From: Nevskia soli DSM 19509
GTDB lineage: Bacteria > Pseudomonadota > Gammaproteobacteria > Nevskiales > Nevskiaceae
Direction of reading: 5' to 3'
Assembly: GCF_000711955.1 (NCBI RefSeq)
Contig: NZ_JONR01000036.1
Coordinates: 1-50,235, forward strand
DNA length: 50,235 nt
Shown: positions 1 through 8,673 of the stretch, piece by piece
How the letters are laid out: every line of letters starts with the position of its first letter
How positions within the stretch are numbered: the first letter of the stretch is position 1
Translations under genes and position numbers: made by a program
The notes under the pieces: generated by a model
Told to the model about the DNA's origin: nothing
Database searches by the model: none
What the model saw: only the letters and a program-made list of their open reading frames with translations

Positions 1-345
1 AGGCTTTCGCCGGAATGACGAAGGTGGAGTAGCGGCGCTTTTGATGTTGCTTTGGCTTTTGATGTTGCTTTGGCTTTGGCCGTTGCTTTTGATTTTCCGC
101 CCCGTAGTTTGCGCCGAGCATCGCAGCTCGTGGCGGCATGAGCCGGCGCGTGTGTTCGCGCCGGGCGAGGCAGGATGCCGAAGCGTCTGAAGACAGGCCA
201 GGGATGGCCTGTCTTCAGACCCCGCCACGAGCGAGAAGCGCAGGGCACCGCCGTAGGCGGCGCAAACTCCGGGGCATGTTCTTTTGGTTACTTTTCTTGC
301 GTCAAGAAAAGTGACTCGCCGCAGGCGAAAACTCCGCCAAGGCGT
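1..345. repeat. Dispersed intergenic repeat block
   Basis: No convincing gene lies here. Positions 39-80 contain two near-identical units of a T-rich sequence (TTTTGATGTTGCTTTGGC) in tandem. Positions 281-315 hold a hairpin with arms ACTTTTCTTG (290-299) and CAAGAAAAGT (303-312) around a 3-nt loop. The surrounding text, including the segment after 230, resembles a dispersed intergenic repeat that I recognise from Xanthomonas-like genomes; that family assignment is from memory. Short open frames across it look like accidental readings of the repeat. Confidence 0.55.
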
Positions 346-444
346 TCAGGAGGATCCGGCACGCGCGCAAGCGCACGTCGTGAAGTTTCAGAGCTGCGAG
401 GCCAGATCCTTCGCTGCGCTCAGGATGACAGAGAAAAGCAAAAC

Positions 445-470
445 TGATTCCCGCCTGCGCGGGAATGACG
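445..470. repeat. Small palindromic repeat (ATTCCCGC...GCGGGAAT)
   Basis: A short inverted repeat with arms ATTCCCGC and GCGGGAAT followed by GACG. Related motifs occur at 1-20, near 10834-10853 and at 22548-22573, so this is a dispersed palindromic element and not part of a gene. Confidence 0.6.
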
Positions 471-498
471 CTGGAGGCGAGCGTGCGCTTGGCCCCTC

Positions 499-578
499 CC
501 TCGATACAAATCGCTTCGCGATTCACTCGGGACATTCGGAAAAGCGCACCCGCTTCGCGGGCACTCGGGGCGAACGGA
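499..578. repeat. REP-like element, two adjacent units
   Basis: The first unit (about 499-530) reads CTCGATACAAATCGC, TT, GCGATTCACTCGGGAC. The second (about 545-578) has CCCGC, TT, GCGGG as its central stem and ends in the shared tail ACTCGGGGCGAACGG. Both types recur through the window at 19580, 20937, 21088, 22632, 26652 and 26719. Confidence 0.75.
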
Positions 579-605
579 GTTCAGGGAAGGTTCAAGGGAA
601 AGCGT

Positions 606-650
606 CCCTCACCCCTACCCTCTCCCCATGTTCATGGGGAGAGGGGGAAC
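606..650. repeat. Repeat with CCCTCTCCCC/GGGGAGAGGG hairpin
   Basis: Perfect inverted repeat with 13-base arms (618-630 and 633-645) separated by TT, preceded by CCTCACCCCTA. Other members of this family lie at 8527, 8614, 18489, 19706, 21164, 22744 and 48586. Confidence 0.75.
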
Positions 651-731
651 CGGGCATGCGCCATCTGCTGAAATTTTCTGCGCTTGCTGCAGCACTCTTA
701 CTGCAACACCGCCTGTTGCAACACCAGCCGC

Positions 732-1703
732 CTACTGCAACACCGGCTGCTTGCTGAACCACGCCTTGCGAATCCGCACCCCGCAATTGACGCTATCCAG
801 ATACGAGGTCGCGGAAATCTTCTCGCGCGCCAGGAGACCGTAAGTGCTCTTGTCCGCCGCGATCCACGGATAGAAGCCGAACGCACCGGGGCTGCTGAAG
901 GCGCCGTCGCCGAAGTTGTTGGGGTCGTCCTCGATCCAGTGGTCGAGGCTGTAGTGCCAGGCCGCCTTGGCGGGGCTGTAGGTGGCGTTGGGGCAGCTGC
1001 CGGGCAGCGTGCACACCGGCGCGTAGCCGAGGAATTGCTTCATGCGCAGCTGGCCGGAGACGACCTTGCGCAGGAAGGCGGCATAGGCCGAGGGCGGACC
1101 CTCGAGGCCGCCGGCGAGCTGCGGGTGTCCGTAGCTGAGGCCGCCGATGCCCAGGGTGCCCATGATTTCATGAGTCAGTTCGTCGGTGCTGAGCCCGCCC
1201 AGCCCCAGGTCGATGGCCAGCTTCTGGCTGTGGCCGCCGCCGTAGGAGAACTTGCCGACGTCCTGCGCCTTGACCTCGGCGTTGGAACCGGCGTTGAGGC
1301 AGCCTTCGACCTTGCGGGTGAAGACGCATTTGACCGGGTTGAAGGAGCTGCGGCCGGATTTCATCTCCAGCTCTTCCACCTGCTGCGCGCTGGGCTGGGC
1401 ATTGCCGATCTTCTGCAGGAAGTAGGCGCCGAACACCCACTTGGAGGCGGAGGCCATCTTGATGGTCTTGTCGGGGCCGTAGCTGGAACCGATGGTGCCG
1501 CTGCCGAGCACGCCGCGGGCGTCGCCGATCTCCCAGTAGAAGTCGCCCAGGGCCTTGCAGGCCGGGGCCTGTTGCGCGGTCTGGGTGGCGGCGCTGAAAC
1601 TTGCCGGGGCGGCGCCCTGCGCCGAGGAAACCTGTGGGGTGAACCAGGCGGCGAGCGCGAGCGCGCCGAGGAGACGCAGACGGCGGGAGGACAGCGTCAG
1701 CAT
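732..1703 (-). CDS. Secreted serine hydrolase-like protein (SxxK motif)
   Basis: A 323-residue protein with a typical Sec signal peptide (charged start, hydrophobic stretch, cleavage near SSAQG), so probably periplasmic or secreted. The segment KMASASKWVFGAYFLQK contains a Ser-x-x-Lys tetrad like that of beta-lactamase and penicillin-binding-protein folds. A later YGGGHSQ could be the second active-site motif. I cannot identify a clear KTG box. The start at 1703 has AGAGGGA a few bases upstream. The C-terminal codons run into a short tandem repeat (about 690-750) in which a GTGTTGCA-type unit recurs beyond the stop. No operon partner is obvious. Substrate is unknown, and the hydrolase call rests mainly on one motif. 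Confidence 0.5.
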   Translation of the reverse strand: MLTLSSRRLRLLGALALAAWFTPQVSSAQGAAPASFSAATQTAQQAPACKALGDFYWEIGDARGVLGSGTIGSSYGPDKTIKMASASKWVFGAYFLQKIGNAQPSAQQVEELEMKSGRSSFNPVKCVFTRKVEGCLNAGSNAEVKAQDVGKFSYGGGHSQKLAIDLGLGGLSTDELTHEIMGTLGIGGLSYGHPQLAGGLEGPPSAYAAFLRKVVSGQLRMKQFLGYAPVCTLPGSCPNATYSPAKAAWHYSLDHWIEDDPNNFGDGAFSSPGAFGFYPWIAADKSTYGLLAREKISATSYLDSVNCGVRIRKAWFSKQPVLQ

Positions 1704-1845
1704 AGATCCCTCTACAGTTTGACGGGCGGTTATTCCATTTAAGCATGAGCGCGGGCGGAATACACCGCCCGCGCCTGCTTACCGCTTTCTTACTGCCGCC
1801 TTACAACCGCTTTGCTACAACCGCTTCACAGCAGCCGGCATGCCA

Positions 1846-3351
1846 TTACCGGCTTGTCGCCACCTGCTCCGCCTTGCCCTCGGGCTGGCCGACGCCGCCC
1901 AGGGCCTTGTAGATCGCGACCACGTCGACGTTGACGGCGGTCTGCGCCTGGGCCACGCCGTCCTCGGCTTCGAGCTGGGTGCGCTGGGCATCGAGCAGGG
2001 TGAGGAAGTCGGCCACGCCTTCGCGATACTGGATCTGCGCCAGCTCGGCGGCGCGGCGCGAGGCCTCGGCCTGCTCGCTCAGGCTCTTCAACTGGGCCTG
2101 GCGCTTGCTGTAGGCAACGAAACTGTTCTCGGTGTCTTCCAGCGCGGTCAGCACGGCCTTCTCGTAGTTGACGGCGGCCTCGTCGGACTGGGCTTTGCTG
2201 GCGCGCAGGCGCGCCTTGACCGAACCGAAGTCCAGCGCAGCCCAGCTCACCGAGGGGGTCACCGACCAGGCGCGCGCGTCGCTGCCGGAATTGGTGTTGA
2301 ACAGGCGGCCGAGGTCGCCGGAGAGGAAGCCGACGAAGCCGGTGACGTTGACCCGCGGGAACAAGTCGGACTTGGCCACGCCGACCCGCGCGGTGGCGGC
2401 GGCGAGCTGGCGCTCGGCGGCGCGCACGTCGGGACGGCGCTGCAGCAGGTCGGCGGTGTCGCCGATCGGCAGGGCCTTGGCCCAGGTGCGCACTTCCACC
2501 GGCTTCAGTTCCGCGTCCAGTTCGCCGGGGCGCTTGCCGAGCAGCACGGCGAGGCGGTAGGCGGACTGCTTCTCGGCGGCCTCCAGCGGCGGGATGGTGG
2601 CTTCGGTGGCCTTGAGGCGGGCGCGGCTCTGCTGCACGTCCAGCTCGGTGACGCGACCGGCGTCGTAGCGCAGCTGGGTCAGCTGCTGCGTCTGGTCCTC
2701 GCTGGCCAGGTTCTGGCGGGCGACGTCGAGGCGGCGCTGCGTGCCGCGCAGTTCGAAGTAGTTGCGCGCCACTTCGGCGGCGACGGTGACCTGCGCGTCG
2801 CGCAGGTTTTCCTGCTGCGCGCCGAGGTCGGCGCGGGCCGCTTCGACCGAGCGCCGCACATGGCCGAACAGGTCGACTTCCCAGGTGGCGTCGAAGCCGA
2901 GGCTGTAGCTCTCGGCGTTGATGCGCGAAGAGCCGAAGCCGGGTTGCTGCTCGTCGGCATGCGAATACGCGGCCTGCACCGGGAGGTGCGGCAGGAAGTC
3001 GTACTGGTTCTGCACGAATACGGCGCGCGCTTCACGCACGCGGTCGATGGCGATCTGCAGGTCGAGGTTGGCGCCGAGGGAGCGGCTCACCAGGCTGTCC
3101 AGCTCGGCATCGTCGAACTGGTTCCACCAGGCGGCTTCCGGGTTCTGCGCCACGAACTGCGGCGACTGCGTGTTGATCAGCGCGGCGGGTGCCGTCTGCG
3201 GCTTGTGGTAGTCCGGCCCCACGGCGCAGGCCGACAGCGCCAGCGCGGCGAGCAGGCCCGCCAGGCCGGCGCGCAGGGTGTGCCGCGCGGTCCGCTGTTC
3301 CCCTGCGGGATGGCCCTTGAAGGGCGATGCCTTGTTTGTATTGTTGTTCAT
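1846..3351 (-). CDS. RND efflux outer-membrane lipoprotein (OprM/OprN-like, NodT family)
   Basis: A 501-residue TolC-like outer-membrane channel. The N terminus ends in the lipobox LSAC, giving a lipidated Cys at about residue 42, followed by VGPDYHKP, the classic opening of NodT/OprM lipoproteins. The body shows the long helical duplicated OEP pattern (RREARAVFVQNQYDFLP, then LLDAQRTQLEAEDGVAQ-type helices). I chose the ATG at 3351 over a TTG at 3381 that overlaps the upstream stop. It is the last gene of the minus-strand set mexE, mexF, SDR, old yellow enzyme, outer-membrane gene, so it should complete the pump and export small hydrophobic molecules across the outer membrane. Confidence 0.9.
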   Translation of the reverse strand: MNNNTNKASPFKGHPAGEQRTARHTLRAGLAGLLAALALSACAVGPDYHKPQTAPAALINTQSPQFVAQNPEAAWWNQFDDAELDSLVSRSLGANLDLQIAIDRVREARAVFVQNQYDFLPHLPVQAAYSHADEQQPGFGSSRINAESYSLGFDATWEVDLFGHVRRSVEAARADLGAQQENLRDAQVTVAAEVARNYFELRGTQRRLDVARQNLASEDQTQQLTQLRYDAGRVTELDVQQSRARLKATEATIPPLEAAEKQSAYRLAVLLGKRPGELDAELKPVEVRTWAKALPIGDTADLLQRRPDVRAAERQLAAATARVGVAKSDLFPRVNVTGFVGFLSGDLGRLFNTNSGSDARAWSVTPSVSWAALDFGSVKARLRASKAQSDEAAVNYEKAVLTALEDTENSFVAYSKRQAQLKSLSEQAEASRRAAELAQIQYREGVADFLTLLDAQRTQLEAEDGVAQAQTAVNVDVVAIYKALGGVGQPEGKAEQVATSR

Positions 3352-3377
3352 ATCGATTCCAGTAGCGGGGGGTCCGC

Positions 3378-4487
3378 TCAAACAGCCAGTGCCAGATGAT
3401 TGCCACCAGCGCTCTCGAGCGCCGGGTAGTCCGTGTAGCCTTTCGGCCCCGGGGTGTAGAGGGTGCTGAAATCGACCGGGGCCAGTTCCGCGCCGCTGCG
3501 GAAGCGCTCCACCAGGTCGGGATTGGCGATGAAGGGCTTGCCGTAGATAATGGCGTCGGCGGTGCCGGCCGCCAGCGCGTCTTCGCCGGTGGCCTGGTCG
3601 AAGCCGCCGTTGCGCATCAGGACGCCGGTATAGGCGCGGCGGGCGATGCGGGCCAGCACCTCCTCCGCAGGCGCCGCATGGTTGGCGTGGCGCAGGTCGA
3701 AGAAGGCGATGCGGCGGCGGTCGAGCTGCTCCGCCACGTATTCGGTGAGGGCGCGCGGGTCGGAATCGACCATGTCGTTGAACGGCACCAGCGGCGACAG
3801 GCGCAGGCCGACGCGGTCGGCGCCGTAGACCTGGATCGCCGCGTCCACCACTTCGAACATCAGGCGCGCGCGGTTTTCCAGCGAGCCGCCGTACTGGTCG
3901 TCGCGGTCGTTGACGCCGTCGCGCAGGAACTGGTCGAGCAGGTAGCCGTGGGCGCCGTGCACCTGCACCGCGTCGAAGCCGGCATCCTTGGCGTTCTCGG
4001 CGGCGGCGCGGAACAGCTCGACGATGCCGGCCAGCTCGCTCACCTCGAGACGCCGCGGCGCCGGGTAATCATAAGTGCCCTGCAGGGTGCGGATCTGCTC
4101 GCCGCGGATCGGCCGGTCCGATGAGGACACCGGCTGTGCGCCGGCATTCAGCAGCGGATGGGTGGCGCGGCCCGGGTGCCATATCTGCAGGGCGATGCGG
4201 CCGCCGGCGGCATGGACCGCGTCGGTCACCTTCTTCCAGCCCGCCACCTGCTCCGGGCTGTAGATGCCCGGCTCGGCGATGAAGGCCGAGGCGTCGCCCG
4301 CGGTCATGGTGGCCTCGGCGATGATCAGGCCGGCGCTGGCGCGCTGGGCGTAGTACTGCGCGATGAGTTCACCCGGCACGTGCTCGGCCTCGGCACGGCT
4401 GCGCGTCAGCGGCGACATCACCACCCGGTTGGGCAATTCGAGCGCGCCGGCCTTGAGCGGGGTGAACAGCAAATTCTGTTTCGACAT
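3378..4487 (-). CDS. nemA: Old yellow enzyme, NemA/PETN-reductase-like alkene reductase
   Basis: A 369-residue FMN-dependent NADPH:flavin oxidoreductase, close in length to E. coli NemA. The segment VQVHGAHGYLLDQFL carries the His-x-x-His pair that binds substrate in this subfamily, followed by the family signature DQYGGSLENRARL. The start at 4487 has GGAGG seven bases upstream. An upstream extension to 4589 would run into the preceding SDR gene and is rejected. Known relatives reduce electrophilic alkenes, nitro compounds, quinones and N-ethylmaleimide. Its place inside a pump operon suggests the operon answers reactive electrophiles by chemical reduction as well as export; that link is inference. 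Confidence 0.9.
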   Translation of the reverse strand: MSKQNLLFTPLKAGALELPNRVVMSPLTRSRAEAEHVPGELIAQYYAQRASAGLIIAEATMTAGDASAFIAEPGIYSPEQVAGWKKVTDAVHAAGGRIALQIWHPGRATHPLLNAGAQPVSSSDRPIRGEQIRTLQGTYDYPAPRRLEVSELAGIVELFRAAAENAKDAGFDAVQVHGAHGYLLDQFLRDGVNDRDDQYGGSLENRARLMFEVVDAAIQVYGADRVGLRLSPLVPFNDMVDSDPRALTEYVAEQLDRRRIAFFDLRHANHAAPAEEVLARIARRAYTGVLMRNGGFDQATGEDALAAGTADAIIYGKPFIANPDLVERFRSGAELAPVDFSTLYTPGPKGYTDYPALESAGGNHLALAV

Positions 4488-4551
4488 TTGATCGACCTCC
4501 GATGAATCCGCGGCCCGGGTGGCGTTGCGCGCCGACCGGGCCGCGCACGAC

Positions 4552-5280
4552 TTACCAGGGCAGGGTATCGCCCAGATGGACATAAGCACCGTTGGGGCCG
4601 TTGTCGCCGATCAAGGCCAGCTGCACGCTGGTCTTGGCGCCGTCGACGATTTCCATCGGCGCGGCTTCGCCGCCCATGTCGGTCTTGACGTGGCCCGGGT
4701 GGGCGGCGTTGACCTTGATCTTGCTGTCCTTCAGCTCGTAGGCGAGCTGCACGGTCCAGGCATTCACCGCCGCCTTGGAGACGTTGTAGGCCGGCACCTT
4801 GAAGTCGTAGATCGGCGAAGCCGGATCGGCGTGCAGGGTGTTGGAGCCGAGGATGCTGGACAGGTTGACGATACGGCCGGCGCTGGACTTCTTCAGCAGC
4901 GGCAGGAAGGCCTGCGTCGTCGCCACCAGGCCGAAGACGTTGGTGTCGAAGGTCTTGCGCCAGGTGTCGAGGGTCTGCTCGGACGGCTTCTTGTCCTGGG
5001 CGTCGATCAGCACGCCGGCGTTGTTGATCAGGATGTCGAGGTGGCCGTGCTTCTTCTCCACTTCGCGCGCCGCCTCGGCGATGCTGGCCTGGCTGTTGAC
5101 GTCGATGGCCAGCGCTTCCACCGCCAGGCCTTCGCCCTGCAGCTTGAGAGAGGCTTCCACGCCCTTCTTGCGGTCGCGGCTGCCGATGATGACATGCACG
5201 CCGGTACGGGCCAGCTGGCGCGCGGTTTCGAAGCCGATGCCCTTGTTGCCGCCGGTGACCAAGGCAATTTTTTCGCTCAT
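4552..5280 (-). CDS. Short-chain dehydrogenase/reductase (carbonyl-reductase-like)
   Basis: A 242-residue classical SDR. It has the Rossmann glycine motif TGGNKGIG (about residues 9-16), the NNAG structural motif, a catalytic Ser in the VNLSSILG strand and the YNVSK active-site Tyr/Lys. The arrangement resembles plant and bacterial carbonyl reductases that reduce ketones or quinones with NADPH. The start has TAAGGAG eight bases upstream. It sits between the inner-membrane pump gene and the old yellow enzyme on the same strand, so co-transcription is likely. The natural substrate cannot be read from the sequence. Confidence 0.88.
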   Translation of the reverse strand: MSEKIALVTGGNKGIGFETARQLARTGVHVIIGSRDRKKGVEASLKLQGEGLAVEALAIDVNSQASIAEAAREVEKKHGHLDILINNAGVLIDAQDKKPSEQTLDTWRKTFDTNVFGLVATTQAFLPLLKKSSAGRIVNLSSILGSNTLHADPASPIYDFKVPAYNVSKAAVNAWTVQLAYELKDSKIKVNAAHPGHVKTDMGGEAAPMEIVDGAKTSVQLALIGDNGPNGAYVHLGDTLPW

Positions 5281-5305
5281 TGCAATCTCCTTACTCTTCT
5301 CGATT

Positions 5306-8300
5306 TCAGTGTGAATGGACCATCTGCGCGGCGACCGCGGACTCGGTCGCTTCGGGCTTGCGACGCGAGCCCAGGTACTTGCGCACCAGCAGGTAGAACA
5401 GCGGGGTCAGCAGCAGGCCGAAGAAGGTCACGCCCAACATGCCGGAGAACACCGCCACGCCCATGGCATGACGCATTTCGGCGCCGGCGCCGGTGGAGGT
5501 GACCAGGGGCACCACACCCATGATGAAGGCCAGCGAGGTCATCAGGATCGGACGCAGGCGCAGGCGGGCGGCATCCAGCACCGCGCGCAGGGGCTTCTCG
5601 CCGTGGGCTTCGCGATCACGCGCGAATTCCACGATCAGGATGGCGTTCTTGCTGGCCAGGCCGACCAGCACGATCAGGCCGATCTGGGTGAAGATGTTGT
5701 TGTCGCCGCCGGTGAGCTGCACGCCGGTGATGGCCGAGAACAGCACCATCGGCATGATCAGGATCACCGCCAGCGGCAGGCCCAGGCTCTCGTACTGCGC
5801 GGCCAGAACCAGGAACACCAGCAGCACCACCAGCGGGAACACCAGCAGCGCCGTGTTGCCGGCGATGATCTGCTGGTAGGTCAGCTCGGTCCACTCGAAG
5901 GTCATGCCGTTGGGCAGTTCCTGCCTGGCCAGCTTCTCCATCGCCGCCTGTGCCTGGCCGGTGCTGAAGCCGTTGGCCGGGCCGCCGTTGATCTCGGCGG
6001 TGGGATAGCTGTTGTAGTGCATGACGCGATCCGGGCCGGAGGACTGCTTCACGGTGACGAAGCTGCCCAGCGGGATCATGTCGCCGGCGCCGTTGCGGGT
6101 CTTCAGGCGCACGATGTCCTCGGCCTGGAGGCGGAAGCGCGGCTCGGCCTGGGCGTTGACCTGGTAGGTGCGGCCGAACAGGTTGAAGTCGTTGATGTAC
6201 AGCGCGCCCAGGTAGATCTGCATGGTGTCGAACAGGTCCTGCAGCGACACGCCCTGCGATTTGGCCTTCTCGCGATCGACGTCGGCGTCGATCTGCGGCA
6301 CGTTCACCTGGTAGCTGGAGAACAGGCCGTGCAGCGCCGGGTCGGCGTTGCCCTTGGCGATGAGGTTCTGCGTCTGCTTGTACAGCTCCTCGAAGCCCAG
6401 GCTGCCGCGATCCTCGACCTGCATGCGGAAGCCGCCTATGGTGCCCAGCCCCATGACCGGCGGCGGCGGGAACACGGCGATGAAGGCATCCTGGATCTTG
6501 CCGTACTGCTGGTTCAGCGAGGCGGCGATGGCGCCGGCCGACAGGTCCTTGGTCTTGCGCTCGTCGAACGGCTTGAGGGTGACGAAGACGATGCCGGAGT
6601 TGGGACTGTTGGTGAAGCCGTTGATGTTGAGGCCGGGGAAGGCCACCGCGCTTTCGGCGCCGGGCTGCTTCATGGCCAGCTCGCTCATGCGGCGGATCAC
6701 GTCGTCGGTGCGGTCCAGGGTGGCCGCGTCCGGCAACTGGGCGAAGGCCACCAGGTACTGCTTGTCCTGCGGCGGCACGAAGCCGGTGGGCGTGCGGTGG
6801 AAGCCCCAGCCGGTCATGACGATCAGGCCCAGGTAGACGATCAAGGCGATGGAGCCGGCGCGCAGCACCCGGCCGACGCCGCGCACGTAGCCCTTGGAGG
6901 CGCGGTGGAAGAAGCGGTTGAAGGGGCGGAAGAACCAGCCGAAGGCACCGTTGATGATGCGCGTCAAGCGGTCCGGCGCGGCGCCGTGTTCCTTCAGCAG
7001 CAGGGCGGACAGGGCCGGCGACAGGGTCAGCGAGTTGAAGGCCGAGATCACCGTGCTGATGGCGATGGTCAGCGCGAACTGCTTGTAGAACTCGCCGGTG
7101 AGGCCGCTGATGAAGGCGGTGGGCACGAACACGGCGCACAGCACCAGGGCGGTGGCGATGATCGGGCCGGTGACCTCGCGCATGGCCTGGCGCGTGGCTT
7201 CCATCGGCTTGAGGCCGTTCTCGATGTTGCGCTCGACGTTCTCCACCACGACGATGGCGTCGTCGACCACGATGCCGATGGCCAGCACCAGTCCGAACAG
7301 CGACAGCGCGTTGAGCGAGAAGCCGAACAGGTGCATCACGGCGAAGGTGCCGACCAGGGATACCGGCACCGCGATCAGGGGAATGATCGAGGCGCGCCAG
7401 GTCTGCAGGAACACGATCACCACCAGCACCACCAGCAGGATCGCTTCGATCAGGGTGTGGACCACGGCGTGGATCGAGCCGCGCACGAAGATCGTCGGGT
7501 CATAGACGATGCGGTAGTCCACGCCTTCCGGGAAGTCCTTCTTCAGCTCCTCCATCTTGGCGCGGACGCGGGTGGAGATGTCGATGGCATTGCTGCCCGG
7601 ACGCTGGAAGATCGGGATGGCGGCGGCGGACTTGTTGTCCAGCAGGGCGCGCAGGGCGTAGGTATCGGCGCCCAGCTCGACCCGCGCCACGTCGCGCAGG
7701 CGGGTGACCTGGCCGTAGTCGCCGGTCTTGATGATGATGTTGCGGAAGTCCTCCTCGGTGGTGAGGCGGCCCTTGGTGTTGATGGAGACCTGGAAGTCGG
7801 TGGCGCTGGGCGAAGGCGGCGCGCCGAGCTGGCCGGCGGCGACCTGCACGTTCTGCTCGCGTACGGCCTTGACCACGTCGCCGGCGGTCATGTTGCGGCT
7901 GGCGACCTTTTCCGGATCGAGCCAGATGCGCATCGAGTAGTTGCCGGCGCCGAACACCTGCACGTCGCCGACGCCGTCGAGACGGGCCAGCTCATCCTTG
8001 ACGCGCAGCAGGGCGTAGTTGGACAGGTACAGGGTGTCGTAGCGGTTGTCGGGCGAGAGCAGATGCACCACCAGGGTCAGGTCGGGCGAGGCCTTGTTGG
8101 TGACCACGCCCAGACGCTGCACCACGTCCGGCAGCTTGGGCAAGGCCTGGGCGACGCGGTTCTGCACCTGCACCTGGGCCTTGTCGACGTCGGTGCCGAG
8201 GGCGAAGGTGATGGTGAGGGTCATCACGCCGTCGGCGGTGGCCTGCGAGAACTGGTACAGCATGCCCTCGACGCCGTTGATGGACTGCTCCAGCGGACTG

Positions 8301-8491
8301 GCCACGGTCTCGGCGATGACCCGCGGGTTGGCGCCCGGGTAGTTGGCTTTCACCACCACCGTCGGCGGCACCACTTCGGGGTATTCGCTGATCGGCAGCG
8401 TCGGCAGAGCCAGAAGGCCGGCGAGGAAGATCAGCGCCGACAGCACGCCGGCGAAGATCGGCCGACTGATGAAGAATTGAGAGAGTTTCAT
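5306..8491 (-). CDS. mexF: RND efflux pump inner-membrane transporter, MexF-like
   Basis: A 1061-residue HAE1-family proton/drug antiporter, the same size as MexF (1062). It opens with MKLSQFFISRPIFAGVLS, carries two large periplasmic loops and the twelve-helix plan, and has the proton-relay acids in helix 4 (LAIGIVVDDAIVVVENVERN). The second-half helix segment GLIVLVGLASKNAILIVEFA is also typical. Sequence style is closer to MexF than to AcrB or MexB. An AAGGGA ribosome site precedes the ATG. It is separated from mexE by 182 bp that hold two hairpin repeats. It should form the pump with the mexE and outer-membrane products. Confidence 0.93.
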   Translation of the reverse strand: MKLSQFFISRPIFAGVLSALIFLAGLLALPTLPISEYPEVVPPTVVVKANYPGANPRVIAETVASPLEQSINGVEGMLYQFSQATADGVMTLTITFALGTDVDKAQVQVQNRVAQALPKLPDVVQRLGVVTNKASPDLTLVVHLLSPDNRYDTLYLSNYALLRVKDELARLDGVGDVQVFGAGNYSMRIWLDPEKVASRNMTAGDVVKAVREQNVQVAAGQLGAPPSPSATDFQVSINTKGRLTTEEDFRNIIIKTGDYGQVTRLRDVARVELGADTYALRALLDNKSAAAIPIFQRPGSNAIDISTRVRAKMEELKKDFPEGVDYRIVYDPTIFVRGSIHAVVHTLIEAILLVVLVVIVFLQTWRASIIPLIAVPVSLVGTFAVMHLFGFSLNALSLFGLVLAIGIVVDDAIVVVENVERNIENGLKPMEATRQAMREVTGPIIATALVLCAVFVPTAFISGLTGEFYKQFALTIAISTVISAFNSLTLSPALSALLLKEHGAAPDRLTRIINGAFGWFFRPFNRFFHRASKGYVRGVGRVLRAGSIALIVYLGLIVMTGWGFHRTPTGFVPPQDKQYLVAFAQLPDAATLDRTDDVIRRMSELAMKQPGAESAVAFPGLNINGFTNSPNSGIVFVTLKPFDERKTKDLSAGAIAASLNQQYGKIQDAFIAVFPPPPVMGLGTIGGFRMQVEDRGSLGFEELYKQTQNLIAKGNADPALHGLFSSYQVNVPQIDADVDREKAKSQGVSLQDLFDTMQIYLGALYINDFNLFGRTYQVNAQAEPRFRLQAEDIVRLKTRNGAGDMIPLGSFVTVKQSSGPDRVMHYNSYPTAEINGGPANGFSTGQAQAAMEKLARQELPNGMTFEWTELTYQQIIAGNTALLVFPLVVLLVFLVLAAQYESLGLPLAVILIMPMVLFSAITGVQLTGGDNNIFTQIGLIVLVGLASKNAILIVEFARDREAHGEKPLRAVLDAARLRLRPILMTSLAFIMGVVPLVTSTGAGAEMRHAMGVAVFSGMLGVTFFGLLLTPLFYLLVRKYLGSRRKPEATESAVAAQMVHSH

Positions 8492-8523
8492 GATGTGAAT
8501 CCCTTACCGCTACTGCGGTGTGC

Positions 8524-8640
8524 GTGCCCCTCTCCCACCGGGAGAGGGGTTGGGGTGAGGGGCGCCGGCGGGTAGCAGTGCCCCACCGCCGACCGGCGTT
8601 CCCTCATCCCCGGCCCTTCTCCCGGAGGGAGAAGGGGGAG
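8524..8640. repeat. Two hairpin repeats between mexE and mexF
   Basis: Two inverted repeats of the CCCTCTCCC/GGGAGAGGG family sit back to back: 8527-8549 with 10-base arms, and 8614-8636 with arms CCCTTCTCCC/GGGAGAAGGG. They lie inside what should be one transcript (mexE upstream, mexF downstream), so they could stabilise the upstream mRNA or attenuate read-through. That effect is inference. Confidence 0.75.
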
Positions 8641-8673
8641 CGACGGCTATGAAAGGTGCGGCTGCTTACCTGC

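Noticed and set aside
5315..8575. A 1086-codon open frame on the plus strand, opposite mexF
   Set aside because: It is antisense to a complete, well-recognised RND transporter gene and has the His/Gly/Gln/Val-rich composition expected when a GC-rich gene is read in reverse. Similar long shadows oppose the outer-membrane gene (1840-3399), the sedolisin (13032-14933), edd (27200-28729), the PQQ dehydrogenase (33284-35170) and rpoD (46533-48452).
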